A model generated the notes under the pieces. It had not been told where the DNA came from, made no database searches, and was given only the letters and a program-made list of their open reading frames with translations. A stretch of 64,000 bases of DNA from Takakia lepidozioides (Eukaryota > Streptophyta > Takakiopsida > Takakiales > Takakiaceae): positions 8,370,001 through 8,434,000 of the forward strand of contig CM060733.1 in the NCBI GenBank assembly GCA_030704615.1, written 5' to 3'. Shown here piece by piece: positions 1 to 9,968 of this stretch. The stretch's first letter is position 1. The number at the start of each line of letters is the position of its first letter. The position numbers and the translations under genes were made by a program.

Positions 1-229
1 ATCATTTGATCATAGGTCTCCAAAGCCTCCGTACCACGTCCATGTTGTGCATACTGCAAGCATCGCGTTCCACGACACCACATCTCGTTCAGCCATATTG
101 TTGAAAACTCCTTTCGAATCCTTAATGCACCCACATTTGGCATACATGTCCACCAGGGCAGTGTTCATAATGACATCCGGTACAATTCCAGCTTTGACAA
201 TGTCACCATCGACCTCTTTCTGGCCCTCT
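1..229 (-). pseudogene. PPR protein fragment, frameshifted
   Basis: On the minus strand this reads as a piece of a PLS-class pentatricopeptide repeat protein: a run ending KEVDGDIVKAG, then GIVPDVI, LVDMYAKCG, and MAERDVVSWNAML. PLS-class PPR proteins bind organelle RNA and often direct C-to-U editing. Near positions 46-55 two bases are missing compared with the PPR copies at 63100-63180 and 63900-63990, so the frame is lost after the WNAML motif. The fragment runs off the left edge of the window. Upstream (to the right) the PPR similarity stops at about 229, where an unrelated repeat begins. It is a remnant, not a gene. Confidence 0.75.
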
Positions 230-727
230 TGGATGAATCTGGACCCACACTCTATCCCTGCTCCTTCAGCTATCCATGGCTATGCACAAATCATGCATAC
301 ATCTTTGCCTTGCTGCTAGCAGCTGATGATGATAGCCTAGATTTGTTCTAAGAAACACCCAACTCAACTTATCACACTTGTTCCTATGCTCAATTGCATC
401 TGCTACTCTCTATAATCAAACAGACATTCACCTTCTTGCCTCGATTGTCCCACCATTGACTGGGTAAGAAAAATATGATTCCACAGCTTCACCCCATCTA
501 TGTTACCTGTTTTTGGATACTTTCCTATTGTCACATTGGCAGTATCATGTCAAAGTCACTCCAACTATCAAATGTTCACTCAACCAGCTAACTTGCAAAA
601 TTCAACATGGAATCTTAGGGTCGATTCTGATAAGAAGGAAAAACAAGGTGAAATGTGTTGAAGAAGGTGCCTTCCTTAGCAGTGCCTGATTTTATCGATT
701 CCGTCGCCGCTGCTACAGCTTCCAGTT
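229..727. repeat. Repeat copy A of a three-copy non-coding family
   Basis: About 500 bp clearly alignable with 814-1312 (copy B). Shared landmarks include the start GATGAATCTGGACCCACAC, a central CACATTGGCAGTATCATG and the end GTGAAATGTGTTGAAGAAGG. Reading frames are not kept between the copies, so I see no coding function. Confidence 0.8.
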
Positions 728-1312
728 GACCATCTACCCATGCAGGTTGCTGCTAGTAGCTATTGATCCACAGGGAATCGTAGGTAATCTGGAGCTTGAA
801 GTCCGGCCCTCTTCGATGAATCTGGACCCACACTCTATCCCTGCTCCTTCAGCTATCCATGCCTCTGCCCATCATGCATTCACCCTTGCCTTGCTGCTAG
901 CAGCTGACAATGAAAGCCTCGAATTGTTCTAGGAAACACCCAACTCAACTTATCACACTAGTTCCTATGCTCAATTGCATCTTCTACTCTCTCTATTCCA
1001 ACAGGCATTCACCTTTTTGCCTTGATTGTCCCACCGTTGACTGGGGTCAGAAAAGTATTCATTCCACAGCTTCTTGTGGTCTCCGTTACCTGTTTCTGGA
1101 TTCTTTCCTGTTGTCACATTGGCAGTATCATGTCAAAGTCACTCCAAACCACAAAGGTTCAATCAACCATCTAACTTACAGAATTCAACATGAAAATTTA
1201 GAGCCGCTACTGATAAGAGGGAAATTAAGGGTGAAATGTGTTGAAGAAGGTGCCTCCATTAGCAGTGCATTGTTCTATCAATTGTGCTGCTGCTGCTGCG
1301 GCTTCTAGTTGG
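728..1312. repeat. Repeat copy B, direct tandem copy of A
   Basis: Direct repeat of copy A about 585 bp downstream, extended on its left by about 85 bp (CTACCCATGCAGG to CCGGCCCTCTT) that copy A lacks but copy C (2027-2110) shares. So B and C keep the fuller left end. Confidence 0.8.
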
Positions 1313-1927
1313 CTCTGAACCCACTAAGCAACTCAAACTAATTTGAACATTAGACATTTTCCCACTCGTAGATGGGTACCTTACATCTGGCAATGATTCT
1401 GAGACAGGCCAGAGGGTGCCCTCATCCCTGACCACTGTGAACAGAGTGTCTGAACTTGAGTGTGCCCCTGGAATGCCAATCGGACTACTCTTACCCCAGT
1501 TCGGATTCTGATCATTGTTGTCATCGCCTGAAGAATTAGCTTGCCCTTCCCCTTCATCCTCCTCACTTGTCATTGCATCAAAGTAAAAACAATTTTGACT
1601 TGTTGCCCGTGTATCAAATGATAGGGAGCGCCCAGCCTCATCCTCTACCTTGTTTCCTTCTTGTTCCATGTCCATCTCCTTGACCTCATCAACCTCACTT
1701 CTGCATCTCCTAGTGTCCAAATGCGCGCTGGTCTCTTGACATATCCCTACACCCTCCACTCCCTTGCTCTGACTGAGTTCTCCATCTATTACAACCTCAT
1801 CGTTGTCAGGGAACGCCAAATGCATTGAATTCTTTGGAGGTCCTCCTTGTTTATCGCCTTCCTCTGCAGCATCCTCTTTCTTCAGTTCATGCTTATCTTC
1901 ATCATACAACCCTTCAGAAAATACCAT
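1259..1927 (-). CDS. Acidic low-complexity ORF, unknown
   Basis: A 222-codon open frame rich in Glu, Asp and Ser (runs such as TSEEDEGEGQ and SSGDDNND), with no motif I recognise. It lies just downstream, on the same strand, of the broken SWIM/MULE transposase-like gene, so it could be a distal exon of that gene: related family members have acidic linkers. Its last 50 bases overlap repeat copy B, which argues that this end is not original coding sequence. No start, splice site or ribosome context decides its limits. It may be chance. Confidence 0.25.
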   Translation of the reverse strand: MVFSEGLYDEDKHELKKEDAAEEGDKQGGPPKNSMHLAFPDNDEVVIDGELSQSKGVEGVGICQETSAHLDTRRCRSEVDEVKEMDMEQEGNKVEDEAGRSLSFDTRATSQNCFYFDAMTSEEDEGEGQANSSGDDNNDQNPNWGKSSPIGIPGAHSSSDTLFTVVRDEGTLWPVSESLPDVRYPSTSGKMSNVQISLSCLVGSEPTRSRSSSSTIDRTMHC

Positions 1928-2026
1928 CTTTGTCAGGACTGGTTGCTAAGGTGGTCGATCGTACCAGGGCATACTCTGTTTTTTGAGCACAACTCGTCTT
2001 CAGCATCCATGGGAGATGTCACAACA

Positions 2027-2270
2027 CGACCTACCCATGCAGGTTTCTTGTAGCTATTGATCCACAGGGAGTCATACGTAATCTGGAGCTTGAAATCTGG
2101 CCCTCTTGAATGAATCTGGACCCACACTCTATCCTTGCTCCTTCAGCTATCCCATGCAGATCCACCCAACGAGCTAAATTACAAAATTCAAAATGCAAAT
2201 TCAGGGACGAGCCTGATGAGAGGGCAAAACAGGCTGAAATAGGTTGAAGAAGAAGGTGCCCTCACCACAT
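2027..2270. repeat. Repeat copy C, internally deleted
   Basis: It shares with copy B the left block (CTACCCATGCAGG to about 2110) and the GAATCTGGACCCACACTC landmark. It then jumps over roughly 300 bp to the terminal block around AGGTTGAAGAAGAAGGTGCC. It overlaps the 3' end of the transposase-like gene on the minus strand. Confidence 0.7.
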
Positions 2271-5200
2271 TGTCCTCGACCTTGTGTCATGACTTGCTCC
2301 CCACTGTCTGTACCGAAAGTGCCAAAACGCCAACCAGTCTTCCAATGCTCTAATACTCTCAAGCGATGCAGCTCCAAACGAGAACCACATGGCACGAATT
2401 GTCTGGAACAAAGTGCTCGCCTCCGCCATTGTTTTCGCATCTTTGTACTCTTTGCACAACTTACGATGTTATGTCTGCATCTTAGGTTTGATGTCTGACT
2501 TTGTAGTTTTCTCCAGAGATTGTGTCCAATGGAACAGACATGTACGCTCTCTACCCTCCATTGGCACTTTTGGGTCCCCCGATCCGAAGACAATTCGAAC
2601 AGCATTGAAATTCGTCTGAGCACTATCTGCCATGAAACCCGGTGAAGTCACTTCCAAAAATTTCCAACCGACGTGCAAAAAAATATAGAGTGCAATTTAT
2701 TCAGAAAAGATAAAAATTAGAAAACATTTAAAAGTAATAAAAGGTACATTATATTGTGATCAGGGAATTTAAATTAATATAGGGTATTAAATAATGATTC
2801 ATTTTTATTAAAAAAATTACTATAGGGTTGAGATAATACCTATGAAAAATTCCAAAAATATATATATATGTTCTTAGGGGAAGGATATAGACATTTGTAT
2901 GTAGCTTACTGGTAAAATGGTGGCTCGGTAGGATTCAAAAAATGAGAAGGAAGGCAGGGAGCAGGTGGGGGATATCGCGACAGCCTATTGATCTCCTAAA
3001 TATACCAACCACACCAGTTATGGTGTTATTAAACTACTTCTCAAAATCTAGAGGACAATTTAAATTCAAATATGATCATACCGACAACAAGTGAATAGAT
3101 GTAGACTCAATTATTAGTTCAGTCTATGACTTTCGATAGAGCGCAAAACGTTTATACTTTGAAGAAAGCCCACTTTGCTATTTTTTCTCGCATTTCCAAT
3201 GACCCAAAGCACTTGAAATTCCAGATCTCCCACACCGCTGGTCCAAAAATCATGAGACCAAGCCGGTGCACCCCTTCTCACCGTTGGCTTTCCAACGACA
3301 CCAAGCACCCGCGCTAGGGCCCGCGGTTTGGGAGATCTCAACGACGCTACAAAACAAAACAAAACAAAACAAACGTCTCGCTTCATATATTGATTTGATA
3401 CCACACCGGGATGAAGCCTAATATGTGATCAATGTCTTGACGCCAATTAACGTACATGTTCTAGAGCAGGTAGTCATTTCCGGGGTGGGAATGGCCAACT
3501 CCTCCCCCCCTCCCCCTCTCCTACCCATCTTCACCCTTCACAGGGAGGCATGCATTCGGCCCTTGTTTCAACTTGCAACAGAATGATGCGAATGCTTTAA
3601 ATGAATTTATTTCAACCAAATAATAAATTCATTTGTCTTGTTGAAAAAAATATTTTATTGTATTATTAATATAGGGTGTCTAATATTTGTTTGAAACAAA
3701 AATTATAATTAAAATAACATGCCAAAAATTCACCATATTACAAAATTATGTAATTATAGGGTACTAAAAAATACTTAAAGTAAAAGTAATACCCCCCTAC
3801 AAAACACCCATTTATCTCACGTGCCCTATACAAGTGATAGGGAGTGACTTCCTTGGGCCATGAAACCAACAAAATTTGGAGATGGCACCCCAGGGCAGCC
3901 CATAACACAAATAAGCGATTTCCACATTAGCTTCTGGGATTCGGTATCCTCGGATTGCATGTCGCACACTGCAATTGTTATAACTCGTTGGTATACAGGA
4001 TCGTACACATGACAAGCCATTGTCGTCCACTCTTTCACTCGTTTCACATGATCAAACATAAGAAAACATTTCTCCAGGTCACCACTCTTCTGTATCCGCT
4101 TCACGAGGCTGACCCCGCTGCCCTCCCCAACAGTCGACATTTTGAAAAAGAATACTTTCGTCGCACCTTGACCTGGAAACACATTGTCCTGGATGTAGTC
4201 GTACTTACTCCTTCGTTTCAAATCCAAAATGTTGTCTATGTAGCCTCTATTCCCCGAGCCCATTCTCAATGCATTCACCTGATGCCGAATGTTAGGCAAA
4301 CTTAAAGTTGAGAAATGATCCATGACAATGTCCAATGCTGGTATGTCAAGTTTACTGCCCACAGAATCCCCTGCACTCAAAATATGGCTCTTCACGAAGC
4401 TCTTGCTTGCGGCAAGAGCAATTGCAGATGTGGTTGCCGTTGGGTTGCTCTCGTACTCTTGTTTAATTAACCTTGACACTGTTTCAAGACTTTCCCTGTA
4501 ATCCCCCTTTGAGACAGGCTGGTTATGAAAACCAAAATGTACACAAGCTCTTGTCATTGTTTTCAAACGGTGGATCACATAGTACATTCTTGCTCCACAT
4601 ACCGCCAGGCAGGATGAGACAAGTCTGCAGAATTTGCAAATGAAAGTGTTTGCCGGTGGAGGAGCCGCCCCAGGCTTAAATGGATTTTCGGCGATACCCT
4701 CCCACTCGCTTTGGTTATGAACCCCTGACTGAAGAAAGTGCCTGCAATTGAAATTGTCGCACCTCAGGTGTCCATTGCGAACACAAGTTTGTCATGATTT
4801 TGAATATTGCATGTTTTCGTTCTGCGCCATGGGTGTCCATCGTGTTTCTTGTCCATCCCTTGCATCAGGCTTGATATACCTCCAACTCGTGGAGGAGGAG
4901 ACAGCTCGAAGAGGATATCCCCATCAAACGTCTCTGGCAGAAACTTCACATGCACCTGCTTGAAAGTGTCACAACCAATTCCCCGCAACTCACTTTTGAA
5001 ACCGGCCATTCCTCCCATTGCCCGTAGTTTTTGAATTACACTACATATCTCTTCTACATCTGCTTCCACAAGTAGCGGATGATGCACCGCAGACGGGATT
5101 TCGGTGATAGCTTCATCGGACGAATCCAAAAGTTCAACGACTGCAGTGGAGGATGTTTGCTCTTTTTTCACTGTCACGTCCCTTTTGTCTTGAACCACAG

Positions 5201-5510
5201 AAGTAGCCGTCCCCGGCATCACATATGATCCAAGAGACTTTCACCGAGGCTCTCCAAGGCCCCTATATCTCCCAGGAGGCACTCTCCACTGGCTGACCTG
5301 AGCCGTCTCATCACGGTTTTGGAACGAGTATTTCAACAACTTCCCGTCCAAATCGTACACCTCTTTCTCCAAGAAGATCGAGCCATTCTGCAGCTCAAAC
5401 CAAGTAGCCAAGACATGTTTGAGTATAACTGCAAATCCATTGTCAAGGGCTTCTTTGGAGAAGGGCACTGATTTTTCGTCAGAAAAGAACTCCGCTTCAA
5501 AGGAAGCCAT
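2218..5510 (-). pseudogene. SWIM/MULE transposase-like gene, broken
   Basis: Reading from 5510 down: an N-terminal part (MASFEAEFF... to a GRYRGLGEPR segment), one in-frame TGA at 5241-5243, then the same frame to 4764. A frameshift follows near 4780, then a cysteine-rich segment (RCDNFNCRHF, ICKFC) and a MULE-type DDE-like core with FKMSTVGEGSG, MFDHVKRVKEWTT and CDMQSEDTES. The core stops at FVGFMA, resumes after an inserted element as GFMADSAQTNFNAV, and continues through ERTCLFHW, an in-frame TAA at 2469-2471, and WLAFWHFRYRQWG. I recognise the order of these motifs from a large family in mosses, liverworts and ferns that combines a MULE transposase core with a C-terminal SWIM zinc finger. 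The SWIM finger is absent here. A separate fragment at 8740-9143 carries one. Whether the ancestor was a transposon gene or a domesticated one cannot be told. Confidence 0.7.
2639..3856. mobile_element. 1.2-kb DNA transposon with 10-bp TSD
   Basis: This AT-rich segment interrupts the transposase-like gene exactly between two copies of its GFMA codons. The flanks gccatgaaac at 2629-2638 and again at 3857-3866 form a 10-bp target-site duplication (11 bp if the next C is counted). The ends are inverted repeats: CCGGTGAAGTCACTTCC at the left and CCAAGGAAGTCACTCCC as the complement of the right. Removing the element and one duplication restores the open frame. No long ORF inside looks real, so it is non-autonomous. 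The 10-bp duplication suggests a Mutator-like element. Confidence 0.8.
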
Positions 5511-6037
5511 GTTACCTCTTCTCGCAGGGTGTTTTCTTTTCTTTGCGGCAAATTTGTGAAGTCAGCTGAGTCAGGTCTACACTACAGTGGAGAAGCATGC
5601 GCATAGTAAATGTGAAAGTACTCGTTCCATGAAGAATGTGCACATTCTGTTATGACGTAAAGTTAACTGTGAGCTGCCGCTGGCACTTTCTTCATGTCAA
5701 TCCGCCGTCAATTTACGTGTCAGAGCTGCAGGCGGCATTGTGTTCTGAGCATGGTCCACCCAATTTTAGAGGGTACACCAAAAACAATAAAATGCTGCCG
5801 ACTTCCCATAAGCGCACTACAGGATCTGATTATGGCATGGTAACGGAAGTACATACAACGTCTATGCTCCCATGACTACATACACTCTACTGGATCATGT
5901 GGAAATGGAATATACCATGATTATGTGGATCACATGGCCCCCAACTTTCCACGCACGCATGTTCCATGAAATCCTATGGAGGCCTCTCCCTAACCATTTT
6001 TTTATATCTCATATGTGAAGATGAAATTAATCAAGCC
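5511..6037. other. Upstream region of the transposase-like gene
   Basis: About 530 bp between the start of the minus-strand transposase-like gene and the LTR at 6038. I see no coding frame, repeat or clear core promoter. Confidence 0.5.
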
Positions 6038-6658
6038 TGTTAGAGGGCTGTCTGGGACTTAGACACTTTTATGGGTTCTGTGGGGTACCCTTAATTTTTG
6101 CATAGACTTACGGATGGTAGACTTGGACCAGTATAGGCCTTAGGGGTTGTAGCCAGCTTATACCTTCAGTCACACCTTACGCCAGCCTGACATAGCTTAT
6201 ACACAGTCACAACGCAGCCTGACATACACACGCCTTACACAGTTTATCACAGTCTATCATAGCCTTACACAGCCCGACACAGCTTCACGCAGCCAGTCAC
6301 AGCCCGACACACAGCCCGACACAGTCCGACATAGCCAGTCACAGCTCGGCACAGTCACAGCCGACACAGTTGGGCACAGCCCGTCACAACATTCGCAGGG
6401 AACGGTTATTAGCGGCAGGGAACAAGTGTGTGGGAACGACATTTGCAGTGGGAACGTGCATTCTGTCTGGACGACAGTTAGTTAATTAGGCGGTTAAAAC
6501 AGCTTGCAGGTAGATTAGGCAAGTAGCAACAGGGTGGGGGGGGGCAGGGGGGGGGGGGGGGGGGGGGACACTCTAATGGACACATTTTCTGGCATCACGA
6601 CTTGGCCTTCAGGGAGAGAGGACGATCGGGAGCTCAGGAATGGAGAGCGTAGTGAAGG
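6038..6658 (+). mobile_element. Left part of a split Ty3-type LTR
   Basis: Starts TGTTAGAGGGCTGTCTGGG and follows the LTR of the complete element at 23932, including GGGTACCCTTAATTTTTGCA and a minisatellite of CACAGCC-containing units (about 6150-6390). It keeps alignment to GAGAGGACGATCGGG and GAGAGCGTAGTGAAGG at its right end. The remainder of the same LTR resumes at 14146, on the other side of the 7.5-kb DNA transposon, so this is one LTR interrupted by an insertion. It is clearly older (more diverged) than the LTRs at 23932 and 36223. Confidence 0.8.
6534..6568 (+). repeat. Poly-G tract
   Basis: Two runs of G separated by CA, the longer more than 20 bases, inside the old LTR. It can form G-quadruplexes, and its exact length is likely to be unreliable in any assembly. 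Confidence 0.8.
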
Positions 6659-6725
6659 GGGTTGCTATTCCATGAGCTCATGAGCGGTGAGCTCATGAGC
6701 TCATGAGCGGGCATGGCTCACCCAT
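6659..6725 (+). repeat. Left terminal inverted repeat of CATGAGCN units
   Basis: After GGGTTGCTATTC come about six units of CATGAGCT or CATGAGCG, then GGGCATGG. The complement of 14085-14145 and the direct sequence at 38308-38372 have the same order: a CTATT(T/C)C lead, 8-mer units, then GGCAT or GGACAT. Confidence 0.75.
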
Positions 6726-6899
6726 GAGCCGCAAAGTAACACACTTCGAATTTCGGCAGATTTTTTTCGGGCCCAAAACTATAAAATAATCAAAAATCGA
6801 AGATTTCCGCGCTCATGCTGGAAGCACTCCACTCATGAGTACCAGTGTACGCTCATGACTTGGAGCCCAGGCTCATGGACCGCTAGGCCAGGTCATAGA

Positions 6900-7420
6900 A
6901 AAACTGAATTCTGGGCAATAAACGGCACCGAAATATCCCAGAGGCAGAGACGCAAGCGGAATTAGGATCCGGGTTTGCAGACTCCGAAAACGCAATGGCG
7001 ACCTATAACCGTGGATAGTACTGTTGCAGAAGTGCATGATGGTTGGGTATAACGGCGCCGTAATTGGGCACAGGAAAAGAAATAGCCGGCTGAAGGCTCG
7101 GGAGTGAAGCCAACAACGGTGAAAGTAATTGGGCTCCGCCAACCAAATACCCGGCTGCGTCCTCCGGAGTGTAGGCGATAAAGGTGCCGAAATGGGCCCC
7201 GAAAATCAAATACTCGGTTGAAGCCACCGGAGTGCAGCCGATAACGGCGCGCCGAATTGGGTCCGGAAACCAAATACCCGGCTGAAGGCTAGGGATTGCA
7301 ACCAATAACGGCGCCGAAATTCACCTGCGGAAAAAAATTCTCGGCTGAAGCTTCCGCACTCCATCCAATAACGGCGCCAAAATTGGGCTCCGGAGAGCAA
7401 ATACCCGCCTTACGGTAAGG
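6900..7420. repeat. Left subterminal array, ~64-bp tandem units
   Basis: About eight units with the common form AACGGCGCCGAAATTGGGC, then an arm with CCAAATACCCGGCTGAAG. Cores lie near 6921, 7051, 7115, 7180, 7242, 7307 and 7369, so spacings are 62-65 bp (the first gap is two units). It sits 260-750 bp from the left terminus, like the right-hand array near 14145. Confidence 0.8.
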
Positions 7421-7505
7421 GAGGCCTTGCTCTCATTTTGCTCTTCACTCTTCTCTGTTGTGCCCATCTCCTCCCTGCTTTGAGTTCGTGCTATGTCATG
7501 AGGCC

Positions 7506-8057
7506 ATGTCGTGCCCGAATCACATCTATCGACGCCAGACGGGAGTCATTTTCCCGAAAGCAGACGACATCATTGTTTTCCTGGATGTTTATAGGGACGA
7601 TCCTCGACTTGTCCAGCTCAGAGCAATGGAGTTTCTTCCAGGATTGCACGATTCTCCTGGACCCCGGCTGGGGAGCAGGTGGTTCCTACGCATCATGGAC
7701 CTGGACTTTCCGCATGAGTGGGAGCCGAACAGATCACGCACAGCGTTGCTGTATCGCTGGAATTGTTGCGAGTGGACGTATGATGAGTGCATAGGTGAAA
7801 ACTTTACGCGTGGACAGATTGGCTCGGAAAGTGGGGACATTCTCTTCAGTTATGAGGATGAGGAGGAGGGGAACACAGGGCCCACTGTGAAAATGTCCTT
7901 CTACCAAGGGGGCGCTATCGATAAACACGACATCCTCGTTAGTTTCAACCGGGCGACAGAAACCACTGACATTTTGTTCAAATATAGGCACCCGGTCACT
8001 CAGGAGGTCCTTGAGAGGCCAGTTAGAGTTCCTTCTTCTTGGGCGAGGGGACCATAG
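7506..8057 (+). CDS. Unknown protein, 183 codons
   Basis: An open frame starting at the first ATG after the subterminal array (MSCPNHIYRRQ). An alternative upstream non-ATG extension to 7458 is possible. It includes FPKADDIIVFLDVYRDDP, LDFPHEWEPNRS, an acidic patch SYEDEEEGN and ends VRVPSSWARGP. I recognise no family. It has no transmembrane segment or signal peptide that I can see. It reads inward from the left end of the 7.5-kb transposon and may be one of its own genes or a captured exon. It could be the first exon of a longer gene, because GT dinucleotides follow the stop region but no clear donor decides it. Supporting it as real: a long frame in moderately GC-rich DNA with normal amino-acid composition. 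Confidence 0.4.
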   Translation: MSCPNHIYRRQTGVIFPKADDIIVFLDVYRDDPRLVQLRAMEFLPGLHDSPGPRLGSRWFLRIMDLDFPHEWEPNRSRTALLYRWNCCEWTYDECIGENFTRGQIGSESGDILFSYEDEEEGNTGPTVKMSFYQGGAIDKHDILVSFNRATETTDILFKYRHPVTQEVLERPVRVPSSWARGP

Positions 8058-8739
8058 GTCTTGCATGCTAGAGTAGACATGTTTCGACTCGCCGATACTC
8101 ATGGCACATACATTTTCATTCAGAAATCAAGCAGCTTCCCTGTGCCATATGGGGAATATACATGCTTGGATAATCTTCTGTTAAGGTTTTTTGCAATTCA
8201 CTGCCAGTATGCTGGGACGTGTCCTTTGTCGTATGGATTGCTGTTTGCACAAAGTGCAGTATGCAAATGCTGGAATGTGCAGTAGGACCCTTCCCACTGG
8301 GACACAGAACTAGCAATCTTGTAAAGACATCACATTTGCAGAACAGTAACAATGTATTTGTAGCAAATTGGAGTCTTCTCATAGAGGTGGACGAAAACGC
8401 CAGGATGGGCTGCGAAATCACTACAAATTGAATGAAGAGCAGTAACAATGAAGCACTATGCAGTACATAGACCATAAACGGCGCTGAAATAGGCCTCAAT
8501 GCCCGTTAATCTCCACACAATGTATGCTTTACTCGGATCCATTTGTAGACAACCAAAATAAAAAAAGCATGCGCATGCCATTCATGGCCAAAAACCACAT
8601 TCTCATGTATTGCGGCACCAAAATTCATATGTAGCCATGGCGATGCGGCACCACCAAGTGTATAATTCCTCCAAAAAAAATAGGGTGCAAGAAGATGAAT
8701 GTAATATAATTGCCACTTTCTCCTTCCCGAATGTGGAAT

Positions 8740-9143
8740 GTCAAGCAGTCCGACCAGTGTCATGTCGTAGGGCCTTGTGCAGCTCGTTGAAACTCAGTGT
8801 TGGAGCATGGATGAAGACGTCCACTGCGGATATGCAACTCATGCGCTTCAGAAAAAATGTAATAAAGGTGTTTGCAGGGGACGTATGCTCCATTCTTCGA
8901 TTCCATAACAAGGAAGTCCTCACAGTTGCAAGCTGGGTACTGTGAAACCGTGATTGTATACATGACACTGCGCGCAGCAGACCCGGCTGTTGACAACTGA
9001 AATATGCGCCCCATCCCGGGGTGAGGAACATCCCTGCAACCTTGCACTATGCAGGGCATTGCAAGAGCGTTGGCCATCCTGGTGTCATTCGCCTTTGTTG
9101 GTGCCGCCGTCTTTTCAGTTTCCCCCACCGATGGGTGGGCCAA
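8740..9143 (-). pseudogene. SWIM zinc-finger fragment of MULE-like transposase
   Basis: The minus strand has the SWIM pattern C-x-C-x(n)-C-x-H: YPACNCEDFLVMESKNG followed by YVPCKHLYYIF. After a frameshift it continues with VDVFIHAPTLSFNELHKAL. The same order (Cys-x-Cys near EDF, then CKHLYY, then a FIHAPTLS tail) closes the SWIM/MULE family to which the gene at 2218-5510 belongs. Here only the C-terminal part is present, reversed relative to the methyltransferase-like gene of the same transposon. It may be the last trace of this transposon's transposase, or a fragment of a nested element. A zinc-binding role is known for SWIM domains, but this copy cannot make a full protein. Confidence 0.65.
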
Positions 9144-9539
9144 GCTGCGGGGTCACCCACCGGTATGCGGGGCGAAGAGCTTCTCGTGGGAGGAGGATTA
9201 CGACTGGGAATTGGATTTCGTGGAACGTATTTTAGCTTTCAGAGAATCAGGATGGAAGTACACGTTTACCCAAACACGGGAGTCCATGTTGAAGACGGGA
9301 CCTCTCGGTACGCTCCGCAGCGAAGTCCTGCAGTGAGAAGAGTGTGTCCTACCTAATAACACAAATGATTTTCTGGAGGATTCCGTATCCAACAGGATGG
9401 GTGATCAGTGCACGTAAAGATGAAGGTATGTAACGTACATTACAAAAACGGACGACAACAGCAAGTTCACATCGGATATTTGGTGCCTGAATTGTAATGT
9501 ACAACCACTTGGGCTACAATAAATCAGGCCTTCCCATGA

Positions 9540-9935
9540 ATTTCGGCACCAAATCTGGATGAACATCTCTGTCATGTAACAACTTTGGAAGCCAGGGGAT
9601 GAATTCCGGCGACAGAAATAGTAATTTGTTCACCTCATGAAACTGACCAAGCATCCAACGGATGGATTTCGGTGCCGAAATTCGGATGAACATCTTCTTC
9701 ATCAAATTGTTTCTGCACATGAGGGTTGAATTTGGATGCCAAAATACAGATGAATGTGTTCCTGATTACAGTCGTGATTCACCACGTGTCCGGATATCGG
9801 TGCCGACATCCGAATGACAGTAATCCTGAATCGGCAGAATGGATGTATTTCGGCGCCGAAATTCATTCTTCATCTCCTTTTCCGACCCTAATTCTGCTGC
9901 CCTGCGGATGGATTTCGGTGCCGAAATTCATCTGA

Positions 9936-9968
<33 letters not shown>

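Noticed and set aside
6150-6400. CACAGCC repeats that resemble a spaced array
   Set aside because: Units are short, irregular and have no distinct spacers. They are minisatellites inside LTRs (also at 20860, 24050 and 36330), not a CRISPR-like array.
9049-9336. 95-codon plus-strand ORF with a hydrophobic, signal-like N-terminus
   Set aside because: Its first third is the antisense of the SWIM-finger fragment on the minus strand, and the hydrophobic look comes from that. No motif in the rest.
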